In this document: positions 7,369 through 15,535 of the stretch, in pieces
Position numbering within the stretch: position 1 is the stretch's first letter
Layout: every line of letters begins with the position of its first letter
Assembly: GCF_018918285.1 (NCBI RefSeq)
Contig: NZ_JAHLQF010000001.1
Coordinates: forward strand, 821,284 to 885,283
DNA length: 64,000 bases
Source: Clostridium mobile
GTDB taxonomy: Bacteria; Bacillota; Clostridia; Clostridiales; Clostridiaceae
Reading direction: 5' to 3'
Notes under the pieces: model-generated
Database searches by the model: none
What the model saw: the letters and a program-made list of their open reading frames with translations, nothing else
Told to the model about the DNA's origin: nothing
Position numbers and translations under genes: made by a program

Positions 7369-8187
7369 TTGGATATTTATAAAGATGATTTATTAAAAGA
7401 TGACTTATCATTTGAAAATACTTTTTGGCTACAGATTTTAGGAGATCATGCACGCTTTATAATTAATGCACTCCCTTCTACAGAACCAAATTTAATAAAA
7501 AAAGCAAATTATTTTAAATGTTTATTTGACGAACTTTTAGATAAATCTAGAAAAAACTTACCACCTAAAGATTTAATGGAATTAACTAAAGCGGCATATA
7601 ACGCGGCTGAAGAAATGAGGAATTTTAAACTATATATAATTTCACAACAGATATGTGGAAAAATTAGTTTTAATTTACCTCCAACCTTTGTTAATCATAT
7701 GGTTAATGAGCTTGATGAATACTTAAATGTACTTAATTGTCTTATGAATAAGGAAAAGTCCTTATTTAATCCTATACATTATCACCTTTTATGGCTACCT
7801 GATGGATCAGGTCATGCTAGTTCAATTTCTTCATCTCTGGATATGACTGAAAAAGATTTAATTAAATTAAGCGATAAATTTTCTAAAACTTTTGATAATC
7901 TATACTTAAAAGCCATAGAATTTAAAGGATATATGAGAACAGGACTATGTGAATTTCCTGCATTAGATAGGCTCAATGAATCTGCAGATTGTGAAATGAA
8001 TACATTTAAAGAGTTTTTACAAATTTTAAAATTGAACATATCAGAAAAGAAAGTACTAGGAACTTTAGATCCTCTTGTACCTGATCATATGTATAGAGAA
8101 GAGTGCTATTACCAAACTAAGCTATCTCAAACTTCTAAAGTAAAGCGTCCAGATTGTGATCCAACCAAATCAAGAATCAAAGAATAA
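7369..8187 (+). CDS. DUF2935 family protein, probable metal-binding helical bundle
   Basis: A 272-residue protein of two similar helical halves. The first has FWLQILGDHARFIINALPS at residues 19-37 and the second has HYHLLWLPDGSGHA near residue 138. Histidines and glutamates at helix positions (D26, H27, E91, E92, H138, H140) fit the DUF2935 family, which has a ferritin/hemerythrin-like fold and is common in spore formers. The start is TTG at 7369 behind TAGGAGGTCCATT. The gene stands alone on the plus strand inside the coat gene region, so a spore-related role is possible. Enzyme activity is unknown. Confidence 0.8.
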   Translation: MDIYKDDLLKDDLSFENTFWLQILGDHARFIINALPSTEPNLIKKANYFKCLFDELLDKSRKNLPPKDLMELTKAAYNAAEEMRNFKLYIISQQICGKISFNLPPTFVNHMVNELDEYLNVLNCLMNKEKSLFNPIHYHLLWLPDGSGHASSISSSLDMTEKDLIKLSDKFSKTFDNLYLKAIEFKGYMRTGLCEFPALDRLNESADCEMNTFKEFLQILKLNISEKKVLGTLDPLVPDHMYREECYYQTKLSQTSKVKRPDCDPTKSRIKE

Positions 8188-8490
8188 TATTTTAAAATCA
8201 AGCGTAAATAGTAGATTAAAATACTGTTTACGCTTGATTTATATTTTCTAAGCTTTTAAATACAAGTTTGATTAAATTATAGCCCATATTTTACCTCGGA
8301 TATATTTACTTATTTGAGTCAAACTAAGGTTATAAATACTTAATTTTTATAAAACTAGACTCCTTATGTTTTTATAGTATTAATTTTACTCTTAAGCTTT
8401 TATTGTTTTATTTAATAATATTATTCAATATGTATACCTTAATACAGCGGAATCTTTAATTATTAACCTTCTAAAGAAATATAACATTTT
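8188..8490. other. Spacer between DUF2935 gene and coat catalase
   Basis: An inverted repeat after the DUF2935 stop (AATCAAGCGTAAA at about 8197 with TTTACGCTTGATT at about 8227) makes a strong hairpin that probably ends that transcript. From 8275 to 8395 it repeats the block at 6880-7000. No gene is seen. Confidence 0.55.
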
Positions 8491-8531
8491 AAAACTATGC
8501 TAATACTCTCAATGTGTATTAGCATAGTTTT
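8491..8531 (-). terminator. Hairpin terminator of the manganese-catalase gene
   Basis: AAAACTATGCTAATAC pairs with GTATTAGCATAGTTTT, a 16-bp perfect stem around CTCTCAATGT, followed on the minus strand by TAAAATG. It overlaps the end region of the coat catalase gene and belongs to the local hairpin family. Confidence 0.65.
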
Positions 8532-8535
8532 TTAA

Positions 8536-9207
8536 TTATTTTCTTGGATTTGAAAAAGATGGTTCTGTTGGATTAGGTGCTTCGAAGAAATTACCCGGTG
8601 TTGATAAATCAAAATATAGCTTTGAATCTTCTGTTACTCCAAAATCTTTATTAGATGCGGTATCTTTAACTTTATTTAATGCTTCTCTAAATAAAGCATT
8701 ATGAGCTTCTTCTCTATTTAATAAAAAGTCAATTGTCTCACGTACATATTTATCATTTATTTGACGATATAAATATTCATATACAACTTTAGCCCTTTGT
8801 TCAGAAGCTATATTTGAAAGCAAATCTGCTACTATGTCTCCTGTGACAGTTACATAATCTGCTGTCCATGGAGCTCCAGAAGAATTAATCAATACCGGTG
8901 CCAATCCTGACAATACATGGGTTTCAATTTCTCCAGTTCCTACTGTTTCATAATTTACATCATGACCATTTAATAAATTAATAGTTTGAGCTACCATCTC
9001 CATATGACTAAGCTCTTCGGCTCCAATATCTAAAAACAAATCTTTTATTGCCTGATCTTTTATTCTAAAACTTTGAGATAAATATTGCAAAGCTGCTTTT
9101 AATTCCCCATTTCCTCCTCCTAATTGTTCTTGCATTAATACTGCGTATTGTGGATTAGGTCTCTCAACTCTTACTTCTTTTAATAATTGTTTTTCATGCT
9201 TAAACAT
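8536..9207 (-). CDS. Manganese-catalase family spore coat protein (CotJC-like)
   Basis: A 223-residue member of the manganese (dinuclear) catalase family. Likely metal ligands are Glu35, the pair Glu65/His68 in GAEELSHMEM, Glu136 in ASEQRAKVVYEYL, and Glu166/His169 in NREEAHNALF. It is the length of the CotJC type found in the coat of Bacillus and Clostridium spores, where it may remove hydrogen peroxide. A cotJA/cotJB pair is not next to it; instead two short CotF-like genes diverge from its promoter. The ATG has AAGGAGAGTTGTGA upstream. The protein ends in a proline- and asparagine-rich tail. Confidence 0.88.
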   Translation of the reverse strand: MFKHEKQLLKEVRVERPNPQYAVLMQEQLGGGNGELKAALQYLSQSFRIKDQAIKDLFLDIGAEELSHMEMVAQTINLLNGHDVNYETVGTGEIETHVLSGLAPVLINSSGAPWTADYVTVTGDIVADLLSNIASEQRAKVVYEYLYRQINDKYVRETIDFLLNREEAHNALFREALNKVKDTASNKDFGVTEDSKLYFDLSTPGNFFEAPNPTEPSFSNPRK

Positions 9208-9372
9208 TCACAACTCTCCTTGCTAAAATTTAATAATAATTATGGTTATTTTGAGTATATCTCTTTAATTTTATTCCTTAACGCAAAATATAAAATATAA
9301 GCTTTTTCATTTCGTCTTTTACGAATATATTATTTTCCTTTAGCAATAATACTATCATGGAGGTGATTAATT

Positions 9373-9576
9373 ATGGAAAACCAAACAAAGCTAGCTCCTC
9401 ATGAAACATTAGAACTTCATGAATTATTATCAAGTAGTGTACTTGGTGTAAAAAAGGCTAATGCAACTTTAAATATGGTAAATGACGAGGAATTAAAAAA
9501 TTTTTTACAGACCTCATTAAATAGTAAAAAAAGTAGTATTCAAGAATTACAAGGATTCTTAAAGCAAAATTTATAA
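9373..9576 (+). CDS. Short CotF-like coat-associated protein (plus-strand pair, small partner)
   Basis: A 67-residue helical protein, the first gene of a two-gene unit with the 99-residue CotF-like gene that starts 20 bases later. It has the coat-F start TKLAPHETLELHELLSSSVL, then two helices. TGGAGGTGATTAATT precedes the ATG. It diverges from the coat catalase gene, so the 165-bp spacer probably holds back-to-back sporulation promoters. Confidence 0.7.
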   Translation: MENQTKLAPHETLELHELLSSSVLGVKKANATLNMVNDEELKNFLQTSLNSKKSSIQELQGFLKQNL

Positions 9577-9595
9577 TATTATAGGAGGTAATAAT

Positions 9596-9895
9596 ATGGG
9601 ATTATTTGATATGCTAGATACTAATAATACAGATATGAATGTTATGGATGATAAAGATATAGCTTTAGATGCTTTAGCAGCTTCAAAGACAGATATATCT
9701 TTATTGAGTAAAGTTATACCTGAAACAACTAATCATCAGCTTAGACAAATGTTAACTAATCAGCTTAATTCTTGTATTAATGATCATTTTAAATTATCAG
9801 ATATGGTAATAAGTAAAGGATGGTATCCTGCTTATGCTACTCCACAAGATCAGCTTAAAAATGATTTAAATAAAGTTGATGAAATTAATAGATAA
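9596..9895 (+). CDS. CotF-like spore coat protein (plus-strand pair, larger partner)
   Basis: A 99-residue protein of the coat-F type with the conserved end KGWYPAYATPQDQLKNDL. It has a DKDIALDALAASKTDISLLS helix and an amphipathic helix NHQLRQMLTNQLNSCINDHF. It is the structural counterpart of the gene at 4480-4785. ATAGGAGGTAATAAT precedes the ATG. It is probably a mother-cell-made structural component of the spore coat. Confidence 0.75.
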   Translation: MGLFDMLDTNNTDMNVMDDKDIALDALAASKTDISLLSKVIPETTNHQLRQMLTNQLNSCINDHFKLSDMVISKGWYPAYATPQDQLKNDLNKVDEINR

Positions 9896-9970
9896 GTTTA
9901 ACATACTAAATAAAAACTAAATATTATGTTTTAAAAAATATTAAAAGTTCCCTTTGTTATAAAGTAAAAT

Positions 9971-10011
9971 AAAAGGCCATGAGTAGGTAATTCTAACTTA
10001 TGGCTTTTTTG
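9971..10011 (+). terminator. Intrinsic terminator after the plus-strand CotF-like pair
   Basis: GGCCATGAGT pairs with ACTTATGGCT (one G-U) and is followed by TTTTTGATT. It lies about 80 bases past the stop codon. Confidence 0.8.
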
Positions 10012-10191
10012 ATTAAATTAACCCATGGCTTTAAATTTAATTAGAAAAAGAATATCCAGCATTGGCGGCAAATTGCCTTTTGCCATACATTAATTTTGCA
10101 ACTATATTATTTACACCCCTCGGGGGTTGTTATGAGAGAACAAGTGAGCGAGCTTGCTATTCTATGGCAGGTTTTATATCTTTAGTATCTA

Positions 10192-10518
10192 TTAGATCAT
10201 TTCTATGTAGCTGTCATAATACTGTTCTTGAAAATAGGTAAGTTTTTCAATTTCTTCTTTACTAAAAGTCACATTTTCTGCACAAACCACCCACTTTTCT
10301 TCGATATCATCATTTCTGTGTATAATTGCAATTAACTTTCCAATATATTCATGAACCGGTTTATCTACACCTATCACATATGCATCCTGTTCTTCTCCAT
10401 CAGGTGCCATTATTCCTTTAACATATCCATAATTTATAGGATATATCATATCTGGATAGTCTGGGTGACCACTGCCCATAGGTCTATCAATAGTAACTTT
10501 AATTAATTCTTCTTTCAT
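10192..10518 (-). CDS. Small inorganic-pyrophosphatase-like protein
   Basis: The likely start is the ATG at 10518 (MKEELIKVTIDRPMGSGHPD); the frame opens further upstream. About 108 residues. It has the family pattern IDRPxGSxHP, then YPINYGYVKG and APDGEEQDAYVIG, where Asp40, Glu42 and Asp45 take the place of the DxDxxD metal site of soluble pyrophosphatase. It is much shorter than the usual 170-residue enzyme, so activity on pyrophosphate is uncertain. A family of such short proteins exists in Firmicutes. The gene is monocistronic. Confidence 0.75.
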   Translation of the reverse strand: MKEELIKVTIDRPMGSGHPDYPDMIYPINYGYVKGIMAPDGEEQDAYVIGVDKPVHEYIGKLIAIIHRNDDIEEKWVVCAENVTFSKEEIEKLTYFQEQYYDSYIEMI

Positions 10519-10692
10519 AATAACTATCATTCCTTTCGCTGTGCTCAAGTCACAAAATTTCATGAAAATGTATATTTTAATTCTACTGTCCCCCTAATCA
10601 AAACAATAATACAGATATACTACATACACGGTGAAGTGAGTTGAACAGCAAAACAAAGAAATTAACAATGAATTTAAAAATTCATTGTTAAT

Positions 10693-10729
10693 TAAAAAAG
10701 AGATACAGTCTTTTTCAAGACTATCTCTC
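10693..10729 (-). terminator. Intrinsic terminator after telA
   Basis: GAGATAGTC pairs with GACTGTATCTC around a TTGAAAAA loop, followed on the minus strand by TTTTTTAATT. A second palindrome (TTAACAATGAATT with AATTCATTGTTAA) follows immediately. Confidence 0.8.
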
Positions 10730-10785
10730 CTATTTTTAAACCTATGATTTTTCCGACATTATTCGAATAGTACCTGACACCTTTC

Positions 10786-11934
10786 CTAACCTCTCATTTC
10801 TAAAAGCTTAGTTTTCAATTCTTCCTCAATTCTATTCAACTGGATCTCTGCTTCCTTCCTCTTCTGATGACCTTCTGTTTGAATACGTATAACTTCATCA
10901 AGGGTCTTTATTAATGATTCATTGGTAATACGAAGTGTCTCAATGTCCACAATTCCTCGTTCTGATTCCTTTGCTGTTTCAATAGTTGCCATTTTAAGTG
11001 TTTCAGCATTTTTCCTTAATAGCTTATTCGTCATATCCGTTACTTCTCTTTGAGCTTTTGCAGCCTGACCTGAATGGGCAACTCCCAAGGCCAAAACCAT
11101 CTGACTTTTCCATAGTGGAATTGTGTTTACAATGGTGGACTGAATTTTTTCAGCCATTATGGTATCATTGCCTTGAACCAAACGAATCTGTGGTGCCATT
11201 TGGATCGAAATGATTCTAGTTAATTCTAAATCATGAACTTTTTTCTCAAAGCGGTTGCAAATAGCAGTCAAATCATTAACTGCCTGGGCATCCTCCGGCA
11301 AACCACTGGCAGCAGACTTCTTTATCAGTGTAGGTAATTCTTCAGCCTGAACCTTAGCCAGTTTCTTTTTACCTGCCAGAATATACATAGAAAGTTCTTT
11401 ATAATACGTCTTATTAAGTTCATACATTCTATCAAGCATTGCTATATCTTTCAGCAACTGTATCTGATTTTTTTCCAACGCCTCACAAATTTTATTTATA
11501 TTAACTTCTGCTTTATCGTATTTTGCTTTCATTGCCGTAAGTTTATTCGATGATTTTTTGAAGAACCCTAAAAATCCTTTCTCTTCTTCATCTACATCAA
11601 AGCTTTTCAGTTCTGTTACAACACCAGAAAGCATATCACCAATTTCACCTAAATCTTTAGTTTTAACATTATTTAAGGCTGTCTCAGAAAAGTCTGCTAT
11701 CTTCTTTTGAGCTCCTACGCCATATTGGAGAATCTGATTCGATTTATTTAAATCAATCTGATTTACAAAATCGTCCACCATCTTTTTCTCTTCAGGTGAA
11801 AAGATACTTTCATCAAATACTGGCTTTTGACTATGCATGTCATCCTTATTTAGTATGTCTTCGCATAGTACTTCTTGAGTTGATGCATCATCACTAAAAG
11901 GATCAAAAGTTAGTGTTGGTAATTCATTATTCAT
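10786..11934 (-). CDS. telA: Toxic anion resistance (TelA) family protein
   Basis: A 382-residue soluble protein of the TelA family (linked to tellurite and toxic anion resistance, and in Gram-positives to cell-envelope stress). It is nearly all alpha-helical. A short acidic N-terminus leads into FSPEEKKMVDDFVNQIDL, then long coiled helices (GFLGFFKKSSNKLTAMKAKY; MVLALGVAHSGQAAKAQREV; a Glu/Lys-rich C-terminal coil). It lies 18 bases downstream of the XpaC-like gene, forming the xpaC-telA operon known from Firmicutes. TATGGAGGGCAAAAA precedes the ATG. Family is clear; substrate or biochemical role is not known. Confidence 0.9.
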   Translation of the reverse strand: MNNELPTLTFDPFSDDASTQEVLCEDILNKDDMHSQKPVFDESIFSPEEKKMVDDFVNQIDLNKSNQILQYGVGAQKKIADFSETALNNVKTKDLGEIGDMLSGVVTELKSFDVDEEEKGFLGFFKKSSNKLTAMKAKYDKAEVNINKICEALEKNQIQLLKDIAMLDRMYELNKTYYKELSMYILAGKKKLAKVQAEELPTLIKKSAASGLPEDAQAVNDLTAICNRFEKKVHDLELTRIISIQMAPQIRLVQGNDTIMAEKIQSTIVNTIPLWKSQMVLALGVAHSGQAAKAQREVTDMTNKLLRKNAETLKMATIETAKESERGIVDIETLRITNESLIKTLDEVIRIQTEGHQKRKEAEIQLNRIEEELKTKLLEMRG

Positions 11935-11952
11935 TTTTTGCCCTCCATAGTT

Positions 11953-13311
11953 TTATTTTTTAACTCTCATATTTTTCTCTGTTAACCCTTCCTGCGCAAA
12001 CATAGTTTCTAATACAGATATATCCGTTGATATATCCATTGCTACATCCTCAAACAGACCATCTAATAAATTTTCAAACGCAAGGTTAATGGTATCCATT
12101 GTTTCCTCTATCTCTTTCTTTGCATTTGAAATATTCTCTCCTTGTACAGACTGATAATCTAATCTCCTATAAGCATCCACCAATTTTAATGTTGTTGGCA
12201 GGAAATATTCCGTAAATTTCTTTATCTCAGGAAACTTTTCTGGGTGAATTTCCACATAATCAAAGATTTTTCCTGTTACTTCTTCCAATCTATCTAATTT
12301 ACGTGATATCTCCTCACCTGGAATTGCGATATTTGCATTTTTAATTTCCATGACGAATTGTCTTCCTTCATCAATGGCTTTTTTAATTTCTGGCTTCAGC
12401 CCATGATTTTTACTACTTTTTTCTCCCTGTGTAAAATCCTGCTGTGTCGTTTGATGCTTCTGCTTTTTCTGTTCCTCTAAATCCTTCATTTTCATATTTT
12501 CCTGCAACTTAAGATATAGTTCATAGCATTCGTTGTTTAACATAAAACAGGTATTTTTATCATCAATATGTCCTTCTGGAAACATACCAATAGCAATCAT
12601 TTTTCGCAAATCTTTCACCGTAGATTTATTGCTCAATCCTGTTACGGAAGAAAAGTCCTTAATCAAACAGTAGTCACGGTTATGCATTTGTGCTATATAC
12701 CTTTGAAATCTTTTTAATCTTTTACGAATCCTGTTTCCATTCATACATGAAATTATACTTACAGCAAAAAAAGGTATCAGCCCTATAGCAATGGTATGAA
12801 ATATTTCCTTACCTCCAAGTAAATATCCTAATAGTGTTAATACAATTATTCCTATTCCAAATGCAGTACTTCCTATGATTCCAAATACAGTAAACAATGT
12901 TCCTGACACCTGTCCTACTGGAACTGTGAGCTTAGTTGGCTTTAAAGCTACTTTACCCTGTCTGTAAGAATTATTGTAATTACTCATGGTATTATAGTTA
13001 CCTTTTTGTTGTTTTGGTTTTTCTTCCTCAAATGTCTGTGAATTTTTTTTATATCTATGCTGATAATCATTAGTTTTACCAGTCTGAGTATTCCAAGTTT
13101 GACTATTCCAGGTTTGACTGTTCCAAGTTTGACTGTTCCAATTATGATGATTCTCTCGCTTCCAATCAATTGAACTTCTAACCTCATCAAGTGCACCTTT
13201 AACAACATTCTCAATATCTCGATTTAATCTTTTAAAATCCCCATTGTTCAAAGCATCTTGAACTATATTTTTAATCTCATCACCTAAATTTAATTTACCC
13301 CACTTATTCAT
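11953..13311 (-). CDS. XpaC-like (5-bromo-4-chloroindolyl phosphate hydrolysis) family membrane protein
   Basis: A 452-residue protein that partners TelA. The N-terminal region (1-55) is helical and is followed by a Trp/Asn/Gln repeat, three copies of WNSQT and one WNTQT (residues 58-77). A polar linker comes next, then two adjacent membrane segments (around 130-195). The cytosolic C-terminal half has an EIKNANIAIPGEEISRKLDR helix region typical of XpaC. The family name comes from an activity screen and does not prove a phosphatase. GGGAGGCGAAA precedes the ATG. First gene of the xpaC-telA operon. Confidence 0.88.
   Translation of the reverse strand: MNKWGKLNLGDEIKNIVQDALNNGDFKRLNRDIENVVKGALDEVRSSIDWKRENHHNWNSQTWNSQTWNSQTWNTQTGKTNDYQHRYKKNSQTFEEEKPKQQKGNYNTMSNYNNSYRQGKVALKPTKLTVPVGQVSGTLFTVFGIIGSTAFGIGIIVLTLLGYLLGGKEIFHTIAIGLIPFFAVSIISCMNGNRIRKRLKRFQRYIAQMHNRDYCLIKDFSSVTGLSNKSTVKDLRKMIAIGMFPEGHIDDKNTCFMLNNECYELYLKLQENMKMKDLEEQKKQKHQTTQQDFTQGEKSSKNHGLKPEIKKAIDEGRQFVMEIKNANIAIPGEEISRKLDRLEEVTGKIFDYVEIHPEKFPEIKKFTEYFLPTTLKLVDAYRRLDYQSVQGENISNAKKEIEETMDTINLAFENLLDGLFEDVAMDISTDISVLETMFAQEGLTEKNMRVKK
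13081..13140 (-). repeat. 15-bp tandem repeat inside the xpaC-like gene
   Basis: Four in-frame units encode WNSQT, WNSQT, WNSQT and WNTQT. On the plus strand the unit reads AGTTTGACTGTTCCA with small changes. Such a tract can change length by slippage. Confidence 0.85.
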
Positions 13312-13552
13312 TTTCGCCTCCCAATGATTAACTTTAGAACATGTCTTTCTCCTATAACACCAAATCTATTTTCATCATTTTGTAAATCATATCATATCTT
13401 ATTTTCTAAATCAACTATCACAAAAAGGGTATTTCTATTGTGTATAGCTATTTATTTTACTTTAAAACACACGAAAAAATCTTTTATTAGAATTGACGCA
13501 TATATAGAGGTTTCACTATTAATGATATTAATATTAATTTTAATTTATGTAA

Positions 13553-13582
13553 TAAAAAACACTCACTAATCAGTGAGTGCTT
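13553..13582 (-). terminator. Intrinsic terminator of the RNase P RNA gene
   Basis: CACTCACT (13560-13567) pairs with AGTGAGTG (13572-13579) and the minus strand continues TTTTTTATT. It sits about 15 bases past the RNA 3' end. Confidence 0.85.
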
Positions 13583-13595
13583 TACACAATTTATG

Positions 13596-13943
13596 CGACT
13601 AAATCTATAAGCCGAGTTCTGTATTTGACAGTCATCTATCTAGGCCTATTGTTACCAATAGGCTCAAGCGATACTACCCGGAAGCGGGACGGGCAATCCC
13701 TGTTTATGCTTCCCTATTCGATCTTGCTCCAAGTGGGGTTTACATAGCCGCAAAGTCGCCATTGCGCTGGTGAGCTCTTACCTCGCCTTTCCATCCTTAC
13801 CATAGAATAACCTATGGCGGTATATCTCTGTTGCACTTTCCTTCAGGTCACCCTGACTGGGGGTTACCCAGCACCCTGCCCTATGGAGCTCGGACTTTCC
13901 TCTCCTGTGTTTCCACAGCAGCGACTGTCTGACTTACTCGCAG
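13596..13943 (-). ncRNA. rnpB: RNase P catalytic RNA
   Basis: On the minus strand the RNA has the family core near its start (GAGGAAAGTCCGAGCTCC) and the paired 3' core (ACAGAACTCGGCTTAT) near its end. Between them are other conserved pieces such as GGGTGCTGGGTAACCCCCAG and AGAGATATACCGCC. It cleaves the 5' leader of tRNA precursors as the catalytic part of RNase P. Length of about 348 bases is normal. A promoter lies just upstream and a terminator just downstream, so it is its own transcription unit. Exact ends are approximate. Confidence 0.95.
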
Positions 13944-13948
13944 AAATT

Positions 13949-13977
13949 ATCATATCATACTAAATAAAAAAATGCAA
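13949..13977 (-). promoter_or_regulatory. Likely vegetative promoter of rnpB
   Basis: On the minus strand TTGCAT (13972-13977), a 17-base spacer and TATGAT (13949-13954) lie about 7 bases before the mature RNA start. Confidence 0.65.
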
Positions 13978-14020
13978 ATAATTATCGAAAAAAATTGCTT
14001 GTAATTTCTGTAAACATACT

Positions 14021-14836
14021 TTATATGTACTTATATGGTGAAACACTTTTTTCTGATATATTTACCTTATTAGTATATCCATTAAAATTAATTTTATTTT
14101 GAAGCCAATTTCCTACTATTTTCATTGTTGGCCACTCGCTTTCAAAGTGTCCAATGTCTATTATGCAAACATCTTCTTCAGCTAGATCACTTGCATAATG
14201 ATAAGTAGTATCCCCTGTGATTATACAGTCTGCTCCCATATCCTTTGCCTTATAAAGAAAATCATTTCCGCTACCATTTATTAATGCTAGCTTTTTTATA
14301 ATCCTATCTTCTTTACCTGAATATTTCAATGTGGATATGCCTAAAGTTCCTTTAACCTTATTACACAATTCTTCTAATGTTAATGGAGTATTTAAATCTA
14401 CTATTCTTCCTAGTCCTATCTTATTTTCCCCTACTCCATGTGGATTCTTATCCTCCATTATTGTCCACTGATCGTATCCTAATAGTTTAACAATTAAATC
14501 ATTTAATCCATCTATAGTTGAGTCTAAGTTTGTATGACTTGAATATAAATTTATATCATTCTTTATCAACTCTATTATTTTTTTACCTTGCAATGTTCTT
14601 GTAGTTATATTTTTAGGTTTTATAAATAACAATGGATGGTGAGTGAGTATAAAATTGCATTCCTTTTCTTTAGCTTCCTCTATTACATCTAATGTACAAT
14701 CAAGAGCTACTAATATTGACTTTACTTCATCCTCTGGATCTCCAACCATCAGTCCAACGTTATCAAAGTCTTCCTTATATTTCAAAGGAGCATAGTCTTC
14801 CATTATCTCCATTAATTCCTTAACCTTTAAAGACAT
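14021..14836 (-). CDS. Nif3-like dinuclear metal center protein (YqfO/YbgI family)
   Basis: A 271-residue protein with the family signatures EIMEDYAPLKYKEDFDNVGL near the N-terminus, ILTHHPLLF (metal-binding histidines), ENIGLGRIVDL and, near the end, IDIGHFESEWP. These proteins form hexamers with two bound metals. A GTP cyclohydrolase I-like role has been suggested for some, but function is not settled. The ATG at 14836 has AAAGGAGTTGATAGC before it; the frame opens 8 codons further up. It overlaps the end of trmK by a few bases, so the pair is co-transcribed. The same trmK-nif3 order downstream of rpoD is known in Firmicutes. Confidence 0.9.
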   Translation of the reverse strand: MSLKVKELMEIMEDYAPLKYKEDFDNVGLMVGDPEDEVKSILVALDCTLDVIEEAKEKECNFILTHHPLLFIKPKNITTRTLQGKKIIELIKNDINLYSSHTNLDSTIDGLNDLIVKLLGYDQWTIMEDKNPHGVGENKIGLGRIVDLNTPLTLEELCNKVKGTLGISTLKYSGKEDRIIKKLALINGSGNDFLYKAKDMGADCIITGDTTYHYASDLAEEDVCIIDIGHFESEWPTMKIVGNWLQNKINFNGYTNKVNISEKSVSPYKYI

Positions 14837-15516
14837 GCTATCAACTCCTTTAACTTGCATATTTTCTTATTAATTTCATCTTTTTTTATTTTAGCACCTT
14901 CAGTATCTTCCTTTATATAGTCTAATACTTTATTATATTTATTAATCTTATTTAAGGTGAATTCTTTTATTAGTGGATGATTATTTTTAACAAGATAATA
15001 ACTAACTTCATAAAAAATACTATCTACCTTTTCAATTTTATTATCATATGCAATTTTCATTATTTCATAGTATTTTTCTTCTTCAAAGCATAGCTCTTCT
15101 TCAATTATAGTATAACCTTTAGAATATATATATTCTCTTAACACTTCAGGATTTTGTACTGGTTGTACTATTACATAATCTAAGTTTTTAAATACCTCTA
15201 TGCTCTCCTCTATTATATCTCTAATTAGATTACCACCCATGCCTGCTATAACAGCTACATTGGCTTCTCCAACCTTTATTGTGGTTAATCCTCCACCTAT
15301 TCTACACTCTATTTTATCCTCTAATTCTTCCTTTTTTATGTTTTTCTTTGCCTTGTTACAGGGTCCTTTATTTATATCTGAGGCTATTGCCTTATCACAT
15401 ATTCCTTTTTTTATAAGGTATATAGGAATATAGCCATGGTCTGTTCCAATATCTGCACAACAGCAGCATTTATCTACCATATTGGCCATAGTCTTTAATC
15501 TCATGCTTATATCCAT
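14827..15516 (-). CDS. trmK: tRNA (adenine22-N1)-methyltransferase TrmK
   Basis: A 229-residue class I SAM-dependent methyltransferase. Its start, MRLKTMANMV, is followed by CADIGTDHGYIPIYLIKKG (the SAM-binding motif I) at about residues 20-38. ASDINKGPCNKAKKNI (motif II) follows, then VAVIAGMGGNLI. The C-terminal third is a helical tail as in B. subtilis TrmK, which makes m1A at position 22 of tRNA. Four consecutive cysteines (17-20) before motif I are unusual. It overlaps nif3 downstream and lies 20 bases after the PH-domain gene. Confidence 0.92.
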   Translation of the reverse strand: MDISMRLKTMANMVDKCCCCADIGTDHGYIPIYLIKKGICDKAIASDINKGPCNKAKKNIKKEELEDKIECRIGGGLTTIKVGEANVAVIAGMGGNLIRDIIEESIEVFKNLDYVIVQPVQNPEVLREYIYSKGYTIIEEELCFEEEKYYEIMKIAYDNKIEKVDSIFYEVSYYLVKNNHPLIKEFTLNKINKYNKVLDYIKEDTEGAKIKKDEINKKICKLKELIACL

Positions 15517-15535
15517 ATTTTAAAACAACTCCATG

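Noticed and set aside
9960..10190. Several GC-containing hairpins after the CotF-like genes taken for a riboswitch
   Set aside because: Apart from the terminator they are short, unrelated, and no gene starts downstream on the plus strand.
13324..13569. An 81-codon plus-strand open frame between xpaC and rnpB
   Set aside because: It overlaps the xpaC promoter region and the rnpB terminator, has no ribosome site and its composition is like random AT-rich sequence.
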